Notes: a model not told the origin generated them from the letters alone. A stretch of DNA of 32,500 bases from Hypsibius dujardini (GCA_001579985.1 LRSR01000625.1:1-32500), one strand, 5' to 3'; counted from the stretch's first letter, positions 1 to 13,579 are shown. A program made the numbers and translations.

Positions 1-88
1 CCAATCGATCAATCAACCAGTCAATCAACACACTACGAAGAACGCCAATCGATCAATCAACCACTAAATGGAACATACACAACATTAC

Positions 89-394
89 CTCCTTCGGCGT
101 GGCCGTTTTGTTCACACCCAGCACTTCGTAGTAGTCCCGTTTGGCCTGCCAGCTGGCCGGGGAACTGTGAAACCGATTCGCGGGTTGTTGGACCCCCAAA
201 AACGGCAATGCCAGCGAGCTTCGCCGAAGGACCCCCGAGCAGGGAAGTACGGCAGCATTGAAACAGAGCGACCTCCTAAAACTTCCCCGACCATGATCCA
301 GCGGAAGCAGCGCTATCCGCACCGGTCTTGGGGCATCACAATTTCGGAGCGTTAGATTCCGGAGCAGGGAACCGAACTCCCCGCACGATTTCAT
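89..394 (-). CDS. Mitochondrial DnaJ co-chaperone, first exon (partial)
   Basis: DnaJ proteins deliver clients to Hsp70 and stimulate its ATPase through the J domain. The exon encodes 102 residues. Residues 1-84 are rich in Arg, Leu and Ser and poor in acidic residues, as expected of a mitochondrial presequence, with RFHSS near the probable processing site. The J domain opens at residue 86 with RDYYEVLGV. The exon ends in phase 0 after TPKE at a GTAATG donor (minus-strand GT at 88-87), so the rest of the J domain with its HPD motif lies beyond the left edge. The layout resembles DNAJA3/Tid1, but so little is visible that another mitochondrial DnaJ is possible. I chose the ATG at 394; an in-frame ATG at 517 would add 41 residues with a hydrophobic run and seems less likely. 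It is divergent from the STARD3 gene 1.7 kb away. Confidence 0.78.
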
Positions 395-590
395 CGTCCG
401 CGGGGAAATTGCGTCAGATCGAAGAGAAAAAAATATCAAAAAAATCGGGAAAAAATAAGCGCCAGACACTTTCCTCCCTGTCACCGGTGACCGAGTTGTG
501 AAATCGCAACGCGACACATCTGGCCAATGCGGCTTTGCAAGTTAACCTTGCTGGAAGCACGTCCGGAAAAAAATGGGGAATTTAAGACGG

Positions 591-1020
591 GAGAAAAGTG
601 GAGAAAATTCAGCTTTACGTAGCGAAGATTTGCGTATCCTCGTATCGTGTGTGGGGAGTGATACGTTGATACGGAATCAGCTGACGTACGTTTGCCTTTA
701 CGTGACCGCAATGGTGGATGATTCAAGATCGAGTCATGCTCGTTAGTATAACTGACAGTGATTCGAACTTGGTCCTGTAAGCATTATAGCCACTGTTGTA
801 CGCGCTTGGAGAAGTGGAGAAATTCAGCTTTACGTAGCTAAGAATTGCGTATCCTCGTATCGTGCGTGGGGAGTGATACGATGATACGCAATCAGCTGAC
901 GTACGTTTTGCCTACACGTGGCCGCAATTGTGGTTGATTCAAGATCGAGTTTGCTCGTTAGGAGAACTGACAAAAGTTCGAACTTGGTCCTGCAAGCATT
1001 ATAGCCACTGTTGTACGCGT
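591..1020. repeat. Two-copy ~213 bp tandem duplication in the DnaJ/STARD3 intergenic region
   Basis: Copy 1 spans about 591-804 and copy 2 about 809-1020. Both contain the same ordered landmarks: ATTCAGCTTTACGTAGC, GTATCCTCGTATCGTG, ATCAGCTGACGTACGT, GATTCAAGATCGAG and GCATTATAGCCACTGTTG. They differ by scattered substitutions and 1-3 base indels. No convincing reading frame runs through them. The ATCAGCTGACGTACGT segment holds a TGACGT half-site seen in CREB/ATF targets. Position just upstream of the DnaJ start suggests a duplicated promoter-proximal region; that is inference. Confidence 0.85.
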
Positions 1021-2094
1021 GTGTGAGTGGAATCGACCTATTTTAACCCTTTTTTTCCCGTCCGATTGCGGGATTTTTATTTGCGTGCGATTTGGATGCA
1101 GTTAGGAGGATGATCAGACGCAGAATGGCTGCCTAGGGAAGCAAAATGACGTAAAAACGACGGTTGTTGTGGTTTTGCCGTACATTTTTTCATTTCATTC
1201 ATTGATCAGCTGTTTTCGTGTCTTCTCATTATCAGTTGACGTGCTCACAGAAATTCAGGTATGTTGCGAAAAGAATTTGCCACTTCATCTTGCTGCTGAT
1301 GTCGGGTGTACATTCGCATGGAGATCGATGTCTCATTCGTTGTGCTTCTCATCGATTGATTGGTAGATTTACTGCTTGATTGTCGTCGTCTTTTCTGTAA
1401 TTGATCGATTGGTTGATTGCTTGGTTGTCTTCGTCTTTTCTATAATTGATCGATCGCTTGATTGCTTGATTGTCTTCGTCTTTTCTATAATTGATCGATC
1501 GGTTGATTGCTTGATTGTCTTCGTCTTTGCTATAATTGATCGATTGGTTGATTGAAAAGTTGGTACATTAATTTCTTAATTTAGATTCTTGTAATTTTTC
1601 GCTCGGTCGGTTGTGTTTTTTTACGGGTTCGATTGATTTTTCTGGTTATGAGTTTTTTTGCCGGATTTTGAGGGGGTGAGGGAAGTGATTATTTGCTTAT
1701 TATTCGCGGTCCGACACTACTTTACTTGATCAGCATTGCTTCACTTGATTGATATGGTTTTACTTGATTGATGATCTAAATAAAGTGTGCTACAACGTTA
1801 GGTCAATAGGTTGATTGATTGATTTAAATGAATTGTGGTACAACCTTCGGTGGATGGATTGATTGATTGATTTAGATGAACTCTGCTACAACGTTCGGTG
1901 CAACGGTTGATTGATGATTTGAATAAACTTTAATACAATGTTTGGTGAATTGGTTGATTGATTGAGTTATAACTCCACTTTGTCTTTCTTCTTTGACAGG
2001 ATTCTGCTGTTCTAAACTGAGTGACTTTACTTTTGATCTCAGTTGCTTCTTTGGCTGTTGGATTGAGAACGGGAATATCTTAATCAACTGCACC
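1021..2094. repeat. GATT-rich minisatellites upstream of STARD3
   Basis: No gene is visible here. From about 1372 to 1555 a unit of about 53 bp is repeated roughly four times, each carrying TTGTCTTCGTCTTTTCTATA followed by ATTGATCGATyGgTTGATTG. From about 1735 to 1970 a looser 50-60 bp unit recurs, with TTGATTGATTTAgATGAA and CTACAACGTTCGGTG. Short GATT runs of the same kind recur at 1-60, 26575-26655, 27540-27720 and 28930-28945. The last ~100 bases should contain the STARD3 5' leader. Confidence 0.8.
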
Positions 2095-2510
2095 ATGGCC
2101 TGTTCATGCAAGTGTAATTGCGAACGTAAGAAGCCCTTTTAGTTTGACTGCTCAATTTGCTTGTCTGATTAATCGCTTCACTCGATTGGTTTGTCTGTTT
2201 TCTCCTGCAGAGACGATGTCGCCAGTACGACGAACATTTTGTCTGCTGACTCTCTTCGACTTGGTGTTGACATTCCTCCTCTGGATTCTTTATACGCAAG
2301 TATGCTTGACTGCCGGTTCAGACTCAGGAGTCGCACAGGCACCCCACAATAAATGGCATTGCAATTTTCAAGGCAGTAGAATGAATTTAATCTTGTTTTA
2401 TTTTGCTTTGACAGATAAAAGGCCAAAGTCCATACGAAGCCTTCGATACGGAAGTTGCCCACTACGGCATACACTCATCGCTGTTCGACCTAGTGGTGCG
2501 TGCAAGTGCA

Positions 2511-2545
<35 letters not shown>

Positions 2546-2623
2546 GCTGCCTATCTCTCTATCTATCTGTCTGGCTTTGATCTGGTCGATCTGCGTCATC
2601 TGTCTGTCTATCTGCTGTCTGTT

Positions 2624-2672
<49 letters not shown>

Positions 2673-5009
2673 TTCTCTGTCTGTCTGTCTATCAGTATGT
2701 TTGTCTATCTGTTTCTCTGTTTGTCTGTCTGTCTGGTAGTTGACCGGCCTATCTGCCTGACTGCTTAACTGCTTGTCTGTCTGTCTCTCTGTCTGACTGC
2801 TTATCTGTTGGTTGGTTGGCCAGCCTGTTTGTTTTGATTCTCTCCTTTTGTCTGGCGGACTATGGTTTGTTTGACTATCTGTGTTGCTGTCTTTTTCTTT
2901 CTTTCATGGAGGTAGAGTGAAGGCTTTTATGCTTTCTTTGTTTTTACTCGTGGATTTCTTGCAGATGCTGGCCGCTTTCCGATTTACCAGTCTGATCCTG
3001 GCATATGGACTCTTCGCTCTGCATAATCCGTGGGTCGTTGCGGTAAAAGATGTTTTCTTCACCCATTTGAGCACTCTGTTGCATGTTATACTCTATTGTA
3101 TCATCAGTATCGGTGTTAGATATTCATTTCAACCATTTTTTTGCTACAACCGTGTATGTTTTCTCTGCAGGTGACGACCACAATATCCAGTGGATTCCTA
3201 ATTGCCAAAGTCTTCCTTTTTGCTGTAAAGCTACCGTCTTCTTTTGTATCTCCCGTCGTGTCTCTTCAGCGTCTCGCTATAGCATTTTTGTTCTGCAGTT
3301 CACAAAAGAAGACCGGGATTCGCCGATCCTGGACTATTTGTTGCTGGTCTCCAGTGTAAGCCCGATCATGGACTCGATTCTGGATCCCGATCCTGGACTC
3401 GATCCTGGACTCGATCCTGGATCCCGATCCTGGACTCGATCCTGGACTCGATTCTGGATCCTGATCTTAGACTCGATCCTGGATCCTGATCCTGGTCTCG
3501 ATCCTGGACTCGATCCTGTATCCTGATCCTGGATCCTGATCCTGGATCCTGATCCTGGATCCTGATCCTGGATCCTGATCCTGAATCCCGATCCTGGACT
3601 CTTAATGATCCCGAAGCTTGGTTTCTATGTTTATTTTTCCGGGTTGCTTTCAATTATTTTTCCGGTTTCAGTTCGTCCTACCTTGGGCAGAGACTTGGTT
3701 TCTGGACTTTAAGGTCCTACCACGGGAGCTGAAGGAGCGCTTGATTGGTGAGAACTTTATAAAGAGAACGCAAACCACCAGGAATTGGTGACTCATACAG
3801 TATGTTGTGCGTTTCCAGATCTGAGACGAGCCGCGTCGGAGATCAGCCCTCTACTCTATGGCCGATCGCGGTACGAGGCATGGGAGCAGGCTGGGCAGTC
3901 TGGCATGTCATCGGCTTTCTACTCGCCGATGGGTGGTTCTCCGGAAAACCGTGAGTTCTTTATCGCAACATGTAGCGCTGCTTGTCTGTCTGTCTGTCTG
4001 TCTCTTGATCTGTGCATCTGACTGACTGACTGCCTGCCTGTCGTTGTCTCTCTGCCTTTGCCTCCCTCACTGTTTGTCTCTCTGCCTATGTGCCTGTATG
4101 CCTATCTGCACACCTGTATGTCTGTATGTCTGTCTGTATGGCTGTATGGCTATATGCCTGTCAATCTGCTTGTGTGTCTGTCTATATGCCTGTGTAACTG
4201 TCTATATGCCTGTCTCTCTGTTTGTCTCCCTCGCTGCCTTTTTGCTTAACGGGCTGTCTGTCGACTTGCTTAGTTGTCTGTGCGTTTGTGTGTCTGTCTG
4301 GTTGTATAAAGTGCTGTATGTCTCTCTGTCTGCCCGTCTGTCTATATGTCTGAATACCTGTCTGGATGGATTGAGTTAGGCCTTTCTGAAACCTACTTGC
4401 AATATTTTGAATCATAGGATCACTAGCCGGCGATGTTCAAGTATTGCCGCGAAAGCAGACAGTAGTCGATGTCCCGGCTCCCATCGTTCCATCACCCTTG
4501 ACAACAGACCAGGCAAGTTTGTATCTGTCAGCAGCGCAGTTATGGCCGCGTGTCCTATTGCAGCTCGGTAAATACTGCAATTGCCGTGTATGGTTTGCAA
4601 TTCTCTGGCAGCCTCTGACTACTGTGTATGATACATTATCATATCCACAAATAGGAAACTAACCTTGTGAGGGGCGTGTTTTGCTATGCTGCTTTCATGG
4701 GGATGGTGTACTTTTCGCAGAAGAAACTGCTCCTAGAACGCGGACAGTCCAGTCTGCTCGTCATCAACGGGCTGCTGGCGCGATCGGGATGGAAGCTGGA
4801 GAAGCAAGGGAAAAACGATAGCCACGTCTACTCCATCCACGATAAACGCTTCGGGAAGGTCTTTAAGATTCAGGGGATTATTCACGCGTCAACCGCCGAC
4901 TTGTTTGCTGATATCTACCTGCGTGTGAAAGACCTGCCTAAATGGAATTCGTCCGTTGCCCATAGCGAGGTGCTTCTATCTACCTATTGCTCTGCCTGTC
5001 TGTCTGTCG

Positions 5010-5049
<40 letters not shown>

Positions 5050-5059
5050 GCCTGCCTGT

Positions 5060-5101
<42 letters not shown>

Positions 5102-6573
5102 ACCTGTCTGTCTGTCTGTCTATTTGTCTGCTTGTCTGTCTGCCTGCCTGTCTGTTTGTCTGCCTGCCTGTCTGTCTGCCTGTTTGCCTGCCTGCCTGTC
5201 TGTCTGCCTGTCTTGCTTGTGAGCTTTCATAAAGTGTTATTTCGCCCTAGAGGGTGGATGTCTTGGATGACCATACGGATATCTGCTACGTCTGTGTGAA
5301 TGACCAGGCCGGTGGGATGGTGAGTGGTCGGGATTTCCTGGACGTGCGGTGTTACGAGAAAACGGTCTCGGAGTCGGAGGGCACGATCAAATATGTGATT
5401 GCTTCGATGGGCTGTGAGCATGTTCGAAAGCCCGTTTTGAGTGAATTCGTCAGGTATGATTTGGCTTTAACAAGTATTGTTTTGTGGCTTTTATGCAGTG
5501 AAAATCATTTATGCAAATTGCAAATGAATTGCTCTAGTTAGTCGAGGAAAATGATTAAATCTTGATTTATTAGTGACTAAAACTGTTTTATGAGTAAACT
5601 TAATTTCGTCATAACTGTGTATCCAATTCATAGATTATCCACTTATGCTCGTTGCTTTTTTTCAGAGGAGTCAATGGTCCGAATGCCTGGATTATTGAGG
5701 CTATGCCGCCAGGACCAGACGGCGAGGAGCGATCGCTGTTCACCTCTGTGCTCAATACGGATCTCAAAGTAATAATATGCCAGCTTGATTTATTATTATC
5801 TGTTGTCTGTTTGCCTACTCATCTACCCCTTTGACTTCTGGCTGTTTCTTTTTCGTTCTATCTGTCAGACAGTCGGTCTAAGTATCTGCCTGTTCGTCTA
5901 TCTGACAGTTGGTCAATTCATCTGCTTGTCTCTCTGTCTCTCTGTCTGTCTCTCTGTTTGCATGACTGCATGTCTGCCTCCCTGCCTCTTTGTCTGTCTG
6001 TCTGTCTGCATGTCTGCCTCCCTGTCTGTCTGTCTGTCTGCTTGTTTGCCTCCCTACCTCCCTGTCTGCCTGCCTTCTGCCTCCCTGCCTCCCTGCCTGT
6101 CTGCTTGTTTGCCTCCCTGTCTCCCTGCCTGTCTGCTTGTTTGCCTCCCTACCTCCCTGTCTGCCTGCCTTCCTGCCTCCCTGCCTGTCTGTCTGTCTGC
6201 TTGTTTGCCTCCCTACCTCCCTGTCTGCCTGCCTCCCTGCCTCCCTCTCTCCCTGTCTGTCTGTCTGTCTGTCTATCTGTCTGCCTTCCTGCCTGCCTGC
6301 CTGCCTCCTTGTCTGTCTGTCTGCCTACTTGCCTCCTTGTCTGTCTGTTTGCATTTTTATTTTATCTGCATGTTTGTCTGCTTCTCTTCTTCCTGTCTGC
6401 CTGTTTCTCTGTTTGCCTCTCAACTCCCGTACTTCCGACTACAGGGTTGGATCCCACAGTCGATTGTCGACCAGGCCTTGTCGACCGTCCTCTTCGACTT
6501 GATCAAAAGCCTCCAGAAGAAGTACAGCCCACAAGGCGGCGCTACTGCTCCTGGTGCTCCTTCTTCCTCCTGA
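2095..6573 (+). CDS. STARD3: STARD3/MLN64-type lipid transfer protein (MENTAL + START)
   Basis: STARD3 sits in late endosomes and transfers cholesterol at ER contacts. Thirteen exons join in phase to 458 residues (human ~445): 2095-2125, 2211-2299, 2415-2495, 2965-3042, 3171-3224, 3299-3355, 3672-3747, 3819-3950, 4418-4512, 4721-4969, 5251-5453, 5666-5768, 6445-6573. Residues ~12-155 form the MENTAL domain: VRRTFCLLTLFDL begins the first of four membrane segments, and AETWFLDFKVLP closes the domain as in vertebrates. Residues ~232-455 are the START domain (GMVSGRDFLDVR, GPNAWIIEA, VLNTDLKGWIP). FYSP at 189-192 aligns with the VAP-binding phospho-FFAT core. The start has the Kozak context CACCATGG and gives a cysteine-rich leader (MACSCKCNCE); the in-frame ATG at 2216 is the alternative. 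Exon 9 ends at a GC donor (CAG|GCAAGT). Four introns hold TGTC arrays. Confidence 0.93.
2510..2765 (+). repeat. (TGTC)n array in STARD3 intron 3
   Basis: Imperfect CTGT/TCTG tetranucleotides on the sense strand, including an unbroken TGTC run around 2625-2670. Because TGT-CTG-TCT-GTC has no stop in any frame, the array is open in all three frames; the resulting Cys-Leu-Ser-Val open frames are not genes. Confidence 0.95.
3364..3605 (+). repeat. 12-bp minisatellite (GATCCTGGACTC) in STARD3 intron 6
   Basis: About twenty head-to-tail imperfect copies of GATCCTGGACTC / GATCCTGGATCC / GATCCCGATCCTG fill most of the intron between exons 6 and 7. The unit is nearly identical to a stretch inside the preceding exon (CCGATCCTGGACTA at about 3333-3346), which suggests expansion from exon sequence. 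It is open for long stretches on both strands (LDPDPGLDPG on plus, SRIRIQDRVQD on minus), but there is no sign that either is translated. Confidence 0.93.
3978..4370 (+). repeat. Degenerate (TGTC)n array in STARD3 intron 8
   Basis: CTGT, CTGC and CTAT tetranucleotides on the sense strand, more diverged than the other arrays, with interspersed TGTATGCC and TATATGCCTGT variants. It ends about 40 bases before the exon 9 acceptor at 4417. Confidence 0.9.
4985..5215 (+). repeat. (TGTC)n/(TGCC)n array in STARD3 intron 10
   Basis: A nearly pure TGTC run at about 5000-5050 turns into TGCC (CCTG)n at about 5050-5105 and back again. It fills almost the whole intron between the donor at 4970 and the acceptor at 5250. 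Confidence 0.95.
5930..6425 (+). repeat. Compound TGTC/TCCC array in STARD3 intron 12
   Basis: A long pyrimidine-rich array mixes TGTCTG with CTGCCTCCCTGCC. A higher-order unit of roughly 60 bp recurs (TGTCTGCTTGTTTGCCTCCC) several times between 6035 and 6240. It runs nearly up to the last-exon acceptor at 6444, making an unusually long polypyrimidine approach to that splice site. Confidence 0.94.
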
Positions 6574-6876
6574 CCAACTGTTCAAACTCCTTGTCTTGGT
6601 GCAAGCCGATATGTTGGTCGGGCCTCGTACGCTCTCTCCAGTCATGATTTCCTACTGCAGTTACTATGGGCCACTTCACAAATACACACCAAAAACATCG
6701 TTGATTTTTTCTAAATTTTTTACCATTGTTTTCTTTCAATCAAATCCCCAATTTGAATTACTACTTTGTACTACCACCGACCGCCCACGCTGTGTGTCTC
6801 GTCGAAATCAAACGCATCAGCTTTCTCTGCATCATAATTTAACCTGCCAGATCTAAACATGATTGTGATTGTCTGA

Positions 6877-7043
6877 TTTACATTCTCTTTTTGCTAATGG
6901 TGTCGGTCTGCAATTTTTTTTATCACGGGGCATCAATCATCATGGATCGATCGTTTTCGGCACAGAAAGTCAAAAGGCGTCCGTGGGAAGCAGTTCGTGA
7001 CCACCACATAGTCCTCCGGCATCAGCAATTGACCGAACATCAT
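6877..7043. repeat. Copy 1 of a ~165 bp direct repeat
   Basis: Shares with 7231-7401 the ordered segments TTTACATTCTCTTTTTTGCT, GTTTTCGGCACAGAAAGTCA, GGCGTCCGTGGGAAGCAGTT and CAGCAATTGACCG. A TGTC array separates the two copies. On the minus strand both copies open with ATGATG and share the peptide VTNCFPRTP, after which a one-base difference breaks the frame between them. No gene is supported. Confidence 0.85.
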
Positions 7044-7160
7044 TTGTTTGTCTGTCTGTCTGCCTGCGTGTCTGCCTGTCTGTCTGTTTGTCTGTCTGTC
7101 TGCCTGCCTGTCTGCCTGTCTGTCTGCCTGTCTGCCTGTCTGCCTGTCTGTTTGTCTGTT

Positions 7161-7192
<32 letters not shown>

Positions 7193-7220
7193 GGTCGCTT
7201 TGTCTGTTTGTTTGACTTTT
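7043..7220 (+). repeat. (TGTC)n array between the direct repeats
   Basis: TGTC/TGCC array on the plus strand lying in the STARD3-syndapin intergenic region, bounded on both sides by the ~165 bp direct repeats. Confidence 0.93.
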
Positions 7221-7230
7221 TATTTATTTG

Positions 7231-7401
7231 ATTTACATTCTCTTTTTTGCTACTGGTGTCTGTCTGCAATTATCTTATACCGACGGGGGCGCCATTCATA
7301 ATGGGTCGATTGTTTTCGGCACAGAAAGTCAAAGGCGTCCGTGGGAAGCAGTTCGTGACCAGCAGCACAATCTCCTCCGGCGCCAGCAATTGACCGGACA
7401 T
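7231..7401. repeat. Copy 2 of the ~165 bp direct repeat
   Basis: Second copy of the block at 6877-7043. On the minus strand it has an exon-like outline: an AG just before GATGAATGATG near 7402, and a GTATAAG donor-like site near 7288. The rest of 7404-8288 holds a (GA)n run at 7809-7838, a ~17 bp tandem (GCCTGAGATACATCAT) near 7945-7985, an AATAAA at 8020-8025 on the plus strand, and no supported gene. Confidence 0.8.
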
Positions 7402-7803
7402 CATTCATCCTACACAGACAACACAGACAGACAGACAAGACGTACCAACAAAGACAGACACAGACACATTGACCGTGCGCGCGCAGATTTTCCACGCTAC
7501 AAGAAACCAATTCATATCCGATGTACATGTTCTACACGGCTACTGCCTGTGTAATCAACGGATGGACGGAGGAGTGAGAGAAAAGAGTTTGGCGACCCAC
7601 TTTACCGCCATATCGGATATGACTGAACGGAAGCACACTGTCTGTCTGACTGTCTGACTGTACTGTACTGTGGTGCCGAAAAGGTGTAGCGCACCCTGGC
7701 GCTGTAAAGCAAACAAACAGACGACGGTGGGGCTCTCCGCTCTCGATCGACCAACAACCTTCACTCGCACCGTCTGTCGGTTGGCTGGCACTATACCTGT
7801 CAC

Positions 7804-7842
<39 letters not shown>

Positions 7843-8288
7843 TCCAAACGTCCTTCGGCCCAATGTTTAATGCCCATTGATTTTGCTAAGCGCGTGGACA
7901 TACGATTACCATACGACGTGTATATACCGGCGGTACCACCCACCATGCCTGAGATACATCATGCCTGAGATACATCATGTCTGACTGAGACAGTAGCTGG
8001 ATCAATCATCTAGAAGTAAAATAAATGTGTTTCTAAAGTTATTTTCGTTCGAGTGCGGGTCGCTTAACAACCTTATCATATCTGCCCCTTGCCTGGATGT
8101 GGCCTGATGTTTGATTTAATTAATTAATGAATTAATCGCGTTTATCTTTTGGCATGGTGTCTCATGCCTTAATTCGGATTAATTTATTCCTTCTTTTCTC
8201 TCACTCGCAAGGTTATCCGCTCTTTCGTTGGTTTGCTGGTGTAGAGACGTCCGGTTCGTGAAGGGGCCTCCACCCTTTGCGGTTGGAA

Positions 8289-11624
<3,336 letters not shown>

Positions 11625-12237
11625 AACGCGCGAAACTTTATTGACAGGAGAAAGTTTCTCGTGTATAAAATGCAATCTGCTCTATTAGTCATGTTTCATT
11701 CTGTCTGTCTGTCTTGTATGTCTGGCAAACCTGAAATTTCTTTTCCGTTTTTCAAATTAGCTGATGTTTTGTTGATAAAAGTCGGTGTTCGAATCTACGT
11801 GCCCCACAGAGGGCGCTACTAGCGCCAGGTCTTTAGCATCACTGCCTGCGTGTCCTTTTATTCTTCTGTTGTTATTCTATCACTATTTTAATTACTAATC
11901 ATAATTCTTTAAAATAATTTTAATTTAACATTTACATGTGACAAACTTCATAAAATGTCACCTCACAACTTCACCCCACAGCTTCACACAAATGTTAGAT
12001 CGTGCCTCGGTTTTACCTGTCCCCTGCCTGAGTGTCACGTACTGCTACTGTATATGTATATATATATAATAGAATTAATAACGCAGACATTGGCTCAGAC
12101 ACTCACTTAGACTTAGATACAGATACAGTCATAGACATAGAAAAAGACATAGACAAAGACATAGACACAGACATGGTCACAGACACACACAATAACGTAT
12201 GCACAGACACAAACACTGACATAGACACAAGATACAT
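11625..12237. other. Intergenic DNA downstream of syndapin
   Basis: This should contain the syndapin 3' UTR. No clear AATAAA is visible close to the stop codon. A degenerate GACATAGACA tract lies at about 12085-12235. Nothing else is recognised, and 12361-12732 is AT-rich with nothing identifiable. Confidence 0.6.
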
Positions 12238-12360
12238 ACACACGTGGCAAAAACCCTGCACTAACCGAGTTAAGCCATTTCATTTGGACTATGCATTAAG
12301 TCATTCATGGAACGAGTTGCAGGGCTTAGTTCGATTAGCGTAAGGTTTGGTCACGTGTGT
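12238..12360. mobile_element. Palindromic MITE-like element, copy 1
   Basis: A ~123 bp element bounded by imperfect inverted arms of ~39 nt. The left arm starts ACACACGTGGCAAAAACC; the reverse complement of the right arm starts ACACACGTGACCAAACC. Both arms run into a CGAr(T/C)TAAGCC segment. The tips and inner arm match the element at 18110-18223. No transposase or clear target-site duplication is visible. Confidence 0.72.
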
Positions 12361-12732
12361 ACACATATCATCAAAAGCCTAGAACACTCTGATTTTCAGT
12401 CTCTCAGTCAAACGTGACTGTCTCTCTCACAAGGGAATTTTGCATCTTTGGAAGGCAAAATGTTCCACTTTTTAAATTTTATTGTGTGTGTTTAACTTAG
12501 TTTTCGATATTACAATTGAAAAAATACAAATGCCTTCTAACATTTTTTAAAAATCAAAAACTAGTTTGCGGTGGTACATATGGGCGCTCTCAATGTTACC
12601 ACATGTCGCGTGCATTGATTGAACTATTCGTTGACACGAGCGAATAGACTGGCTTGTTTGCGGCCGTTACTACATTACTGTAACTGAAACCATTTGAATA
12701 TTTAATTTACTAATAAATGTGAAACACAAAGG

Positions 12733-13510
12733 TTAATTAATTACGTCATAGAAGTGGTTAGAGTGGTAAAAATGATAAAAACAGAGAGTGACTTTGCACC
12801 CAGCGAAAGTCAAGAAATGAGTTTTCGCACACGGAAAAACAGCATTGGTGGTTCTCGCTGGCCGCATCGCTGTCAAAACAAAACTGAGATGGAGTTTTGT
12901 ATTCGAAATGCTCTTTAGTCTCAAAATAACCGGGGTGGGACCAACTCACTTTCCACATCTCGCGGAATTGTGGGCTGCTGAACTGATTATGTACTAGCGA
13001 CTGGAGCTTCAGGATCGAGTTGCGTTGCTGCAGTTCACACTGAATGTTGTCTCGAACTACCCAATCTCAGATTTTGCGGACGAAGGCCTTCTACATACGA
13101 AATCCGTAAACGTCAAGAGGTTGATCTAACCGTGTAGTTTTCGGTGAAACAGATACAATCTGCACCTCGCGACCTTCTGGAGTGGCAGCGTTCAGTAAGG
13201 CCCGAATCTTATAGGTGAACCAAGTATCAATGACCAGCGCAACCCGATTGCCAACATGCAGAAAATACACTTGCTCCAGTCACACTGTCAAATGTTTCTT
13301 CTTCATTTTGCCCGAATTCGTTGCCGTAACTAGGATATTAGGTGCCACAAAGAGATCCTGCTGAACCTGAGGACCGAATCAATCCCCAGTTATATCTCGC
13401 ATGACGATGAAGAGCGAGCCAAGAAGCTTTCCCGTAGTTTAATGGGGAACATAATGATGGATGAATGAGTCGTTTTTGAAATGGAATTGACGCAGGCTCG
13501 CCCTTTTTTC
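12733..13510 (-). pseudogene. Dead DDE_1-superfamily (pogo/Tigger-like) transposase
   Basis: One minus-strand frame gives a readable transposase C-terminal half with five in-frame stops. In order it shows KLLGSLFIVMRDITGD, NSGKMKKKHLTV, the catalytic-Asp segment RVALVIDTW, TTRLDQPLDVYGFR followed by a stop then KAFVRKI, then KLQSLVHNQFSSPQF and TPSQFCFD. The QPLD and SGKM signatures belong to the DDE_1 family of CENP-B/pogo-type transposases. Near 12890 the frame shifts and the expected cysteine-rich tail appears in another frame (FAGCKVTLCFYHFYHSNHF). The N-terminal DNA-binding half is not found; sequence above 13510 belongs to other repeats. It cannot encode a working enzyme. Confidence 0.82.
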
Positions 13511-13579
13511 AAACCTGAACTCACGAGAATTTTGAGCAAGCGGTTTTGCTTTTAGCGCCTTGCTACAACCACAGATAAG

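Noticed and set aside
53-517. Longer DnaJ start at ATG 517
   Set aside because: It would put a hydrophobic FFPIFLIFF stretch ahead of the presequence; the ATG at 394 gives a more typical mitochondrial leader. Not excluded.
761-1010. tRNA B-box-like words (GATTCGAACTTGGTCC, AAGTTCGAACTTGGTCC)
   Set aside because: No matching A box or cloverleaf stems are present; the words are part of the tandem duplication.
3366-3653. Minus-strand 95-residue Arg/Asp/Gln/Ser repeat protein
   Set aside because: It is the antisense reading of the 12-bp minisatellite in a STARD3 intron, with no splice or promoter support.
5785-6573. Long Cys-Leu-Ser-Val-rich open frames through the TGTC arrays, also at 2144-2743, 4667-5299 and 25193-26203
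   Set aside because: TGTC and CAGA repeats have no stop codon in any frame on either strand, so long open frames arise automatically; they lie in introns of well-supported genes.
7555-7863. Minus-strand open frame with an SLSLSLSLSL run and a possible MAVKWVAKLF start
   Set aside because: The Ser-Leu run is a (GA)n microsatellite; the remaining short frame has no convincing partner exon or recognisable family.
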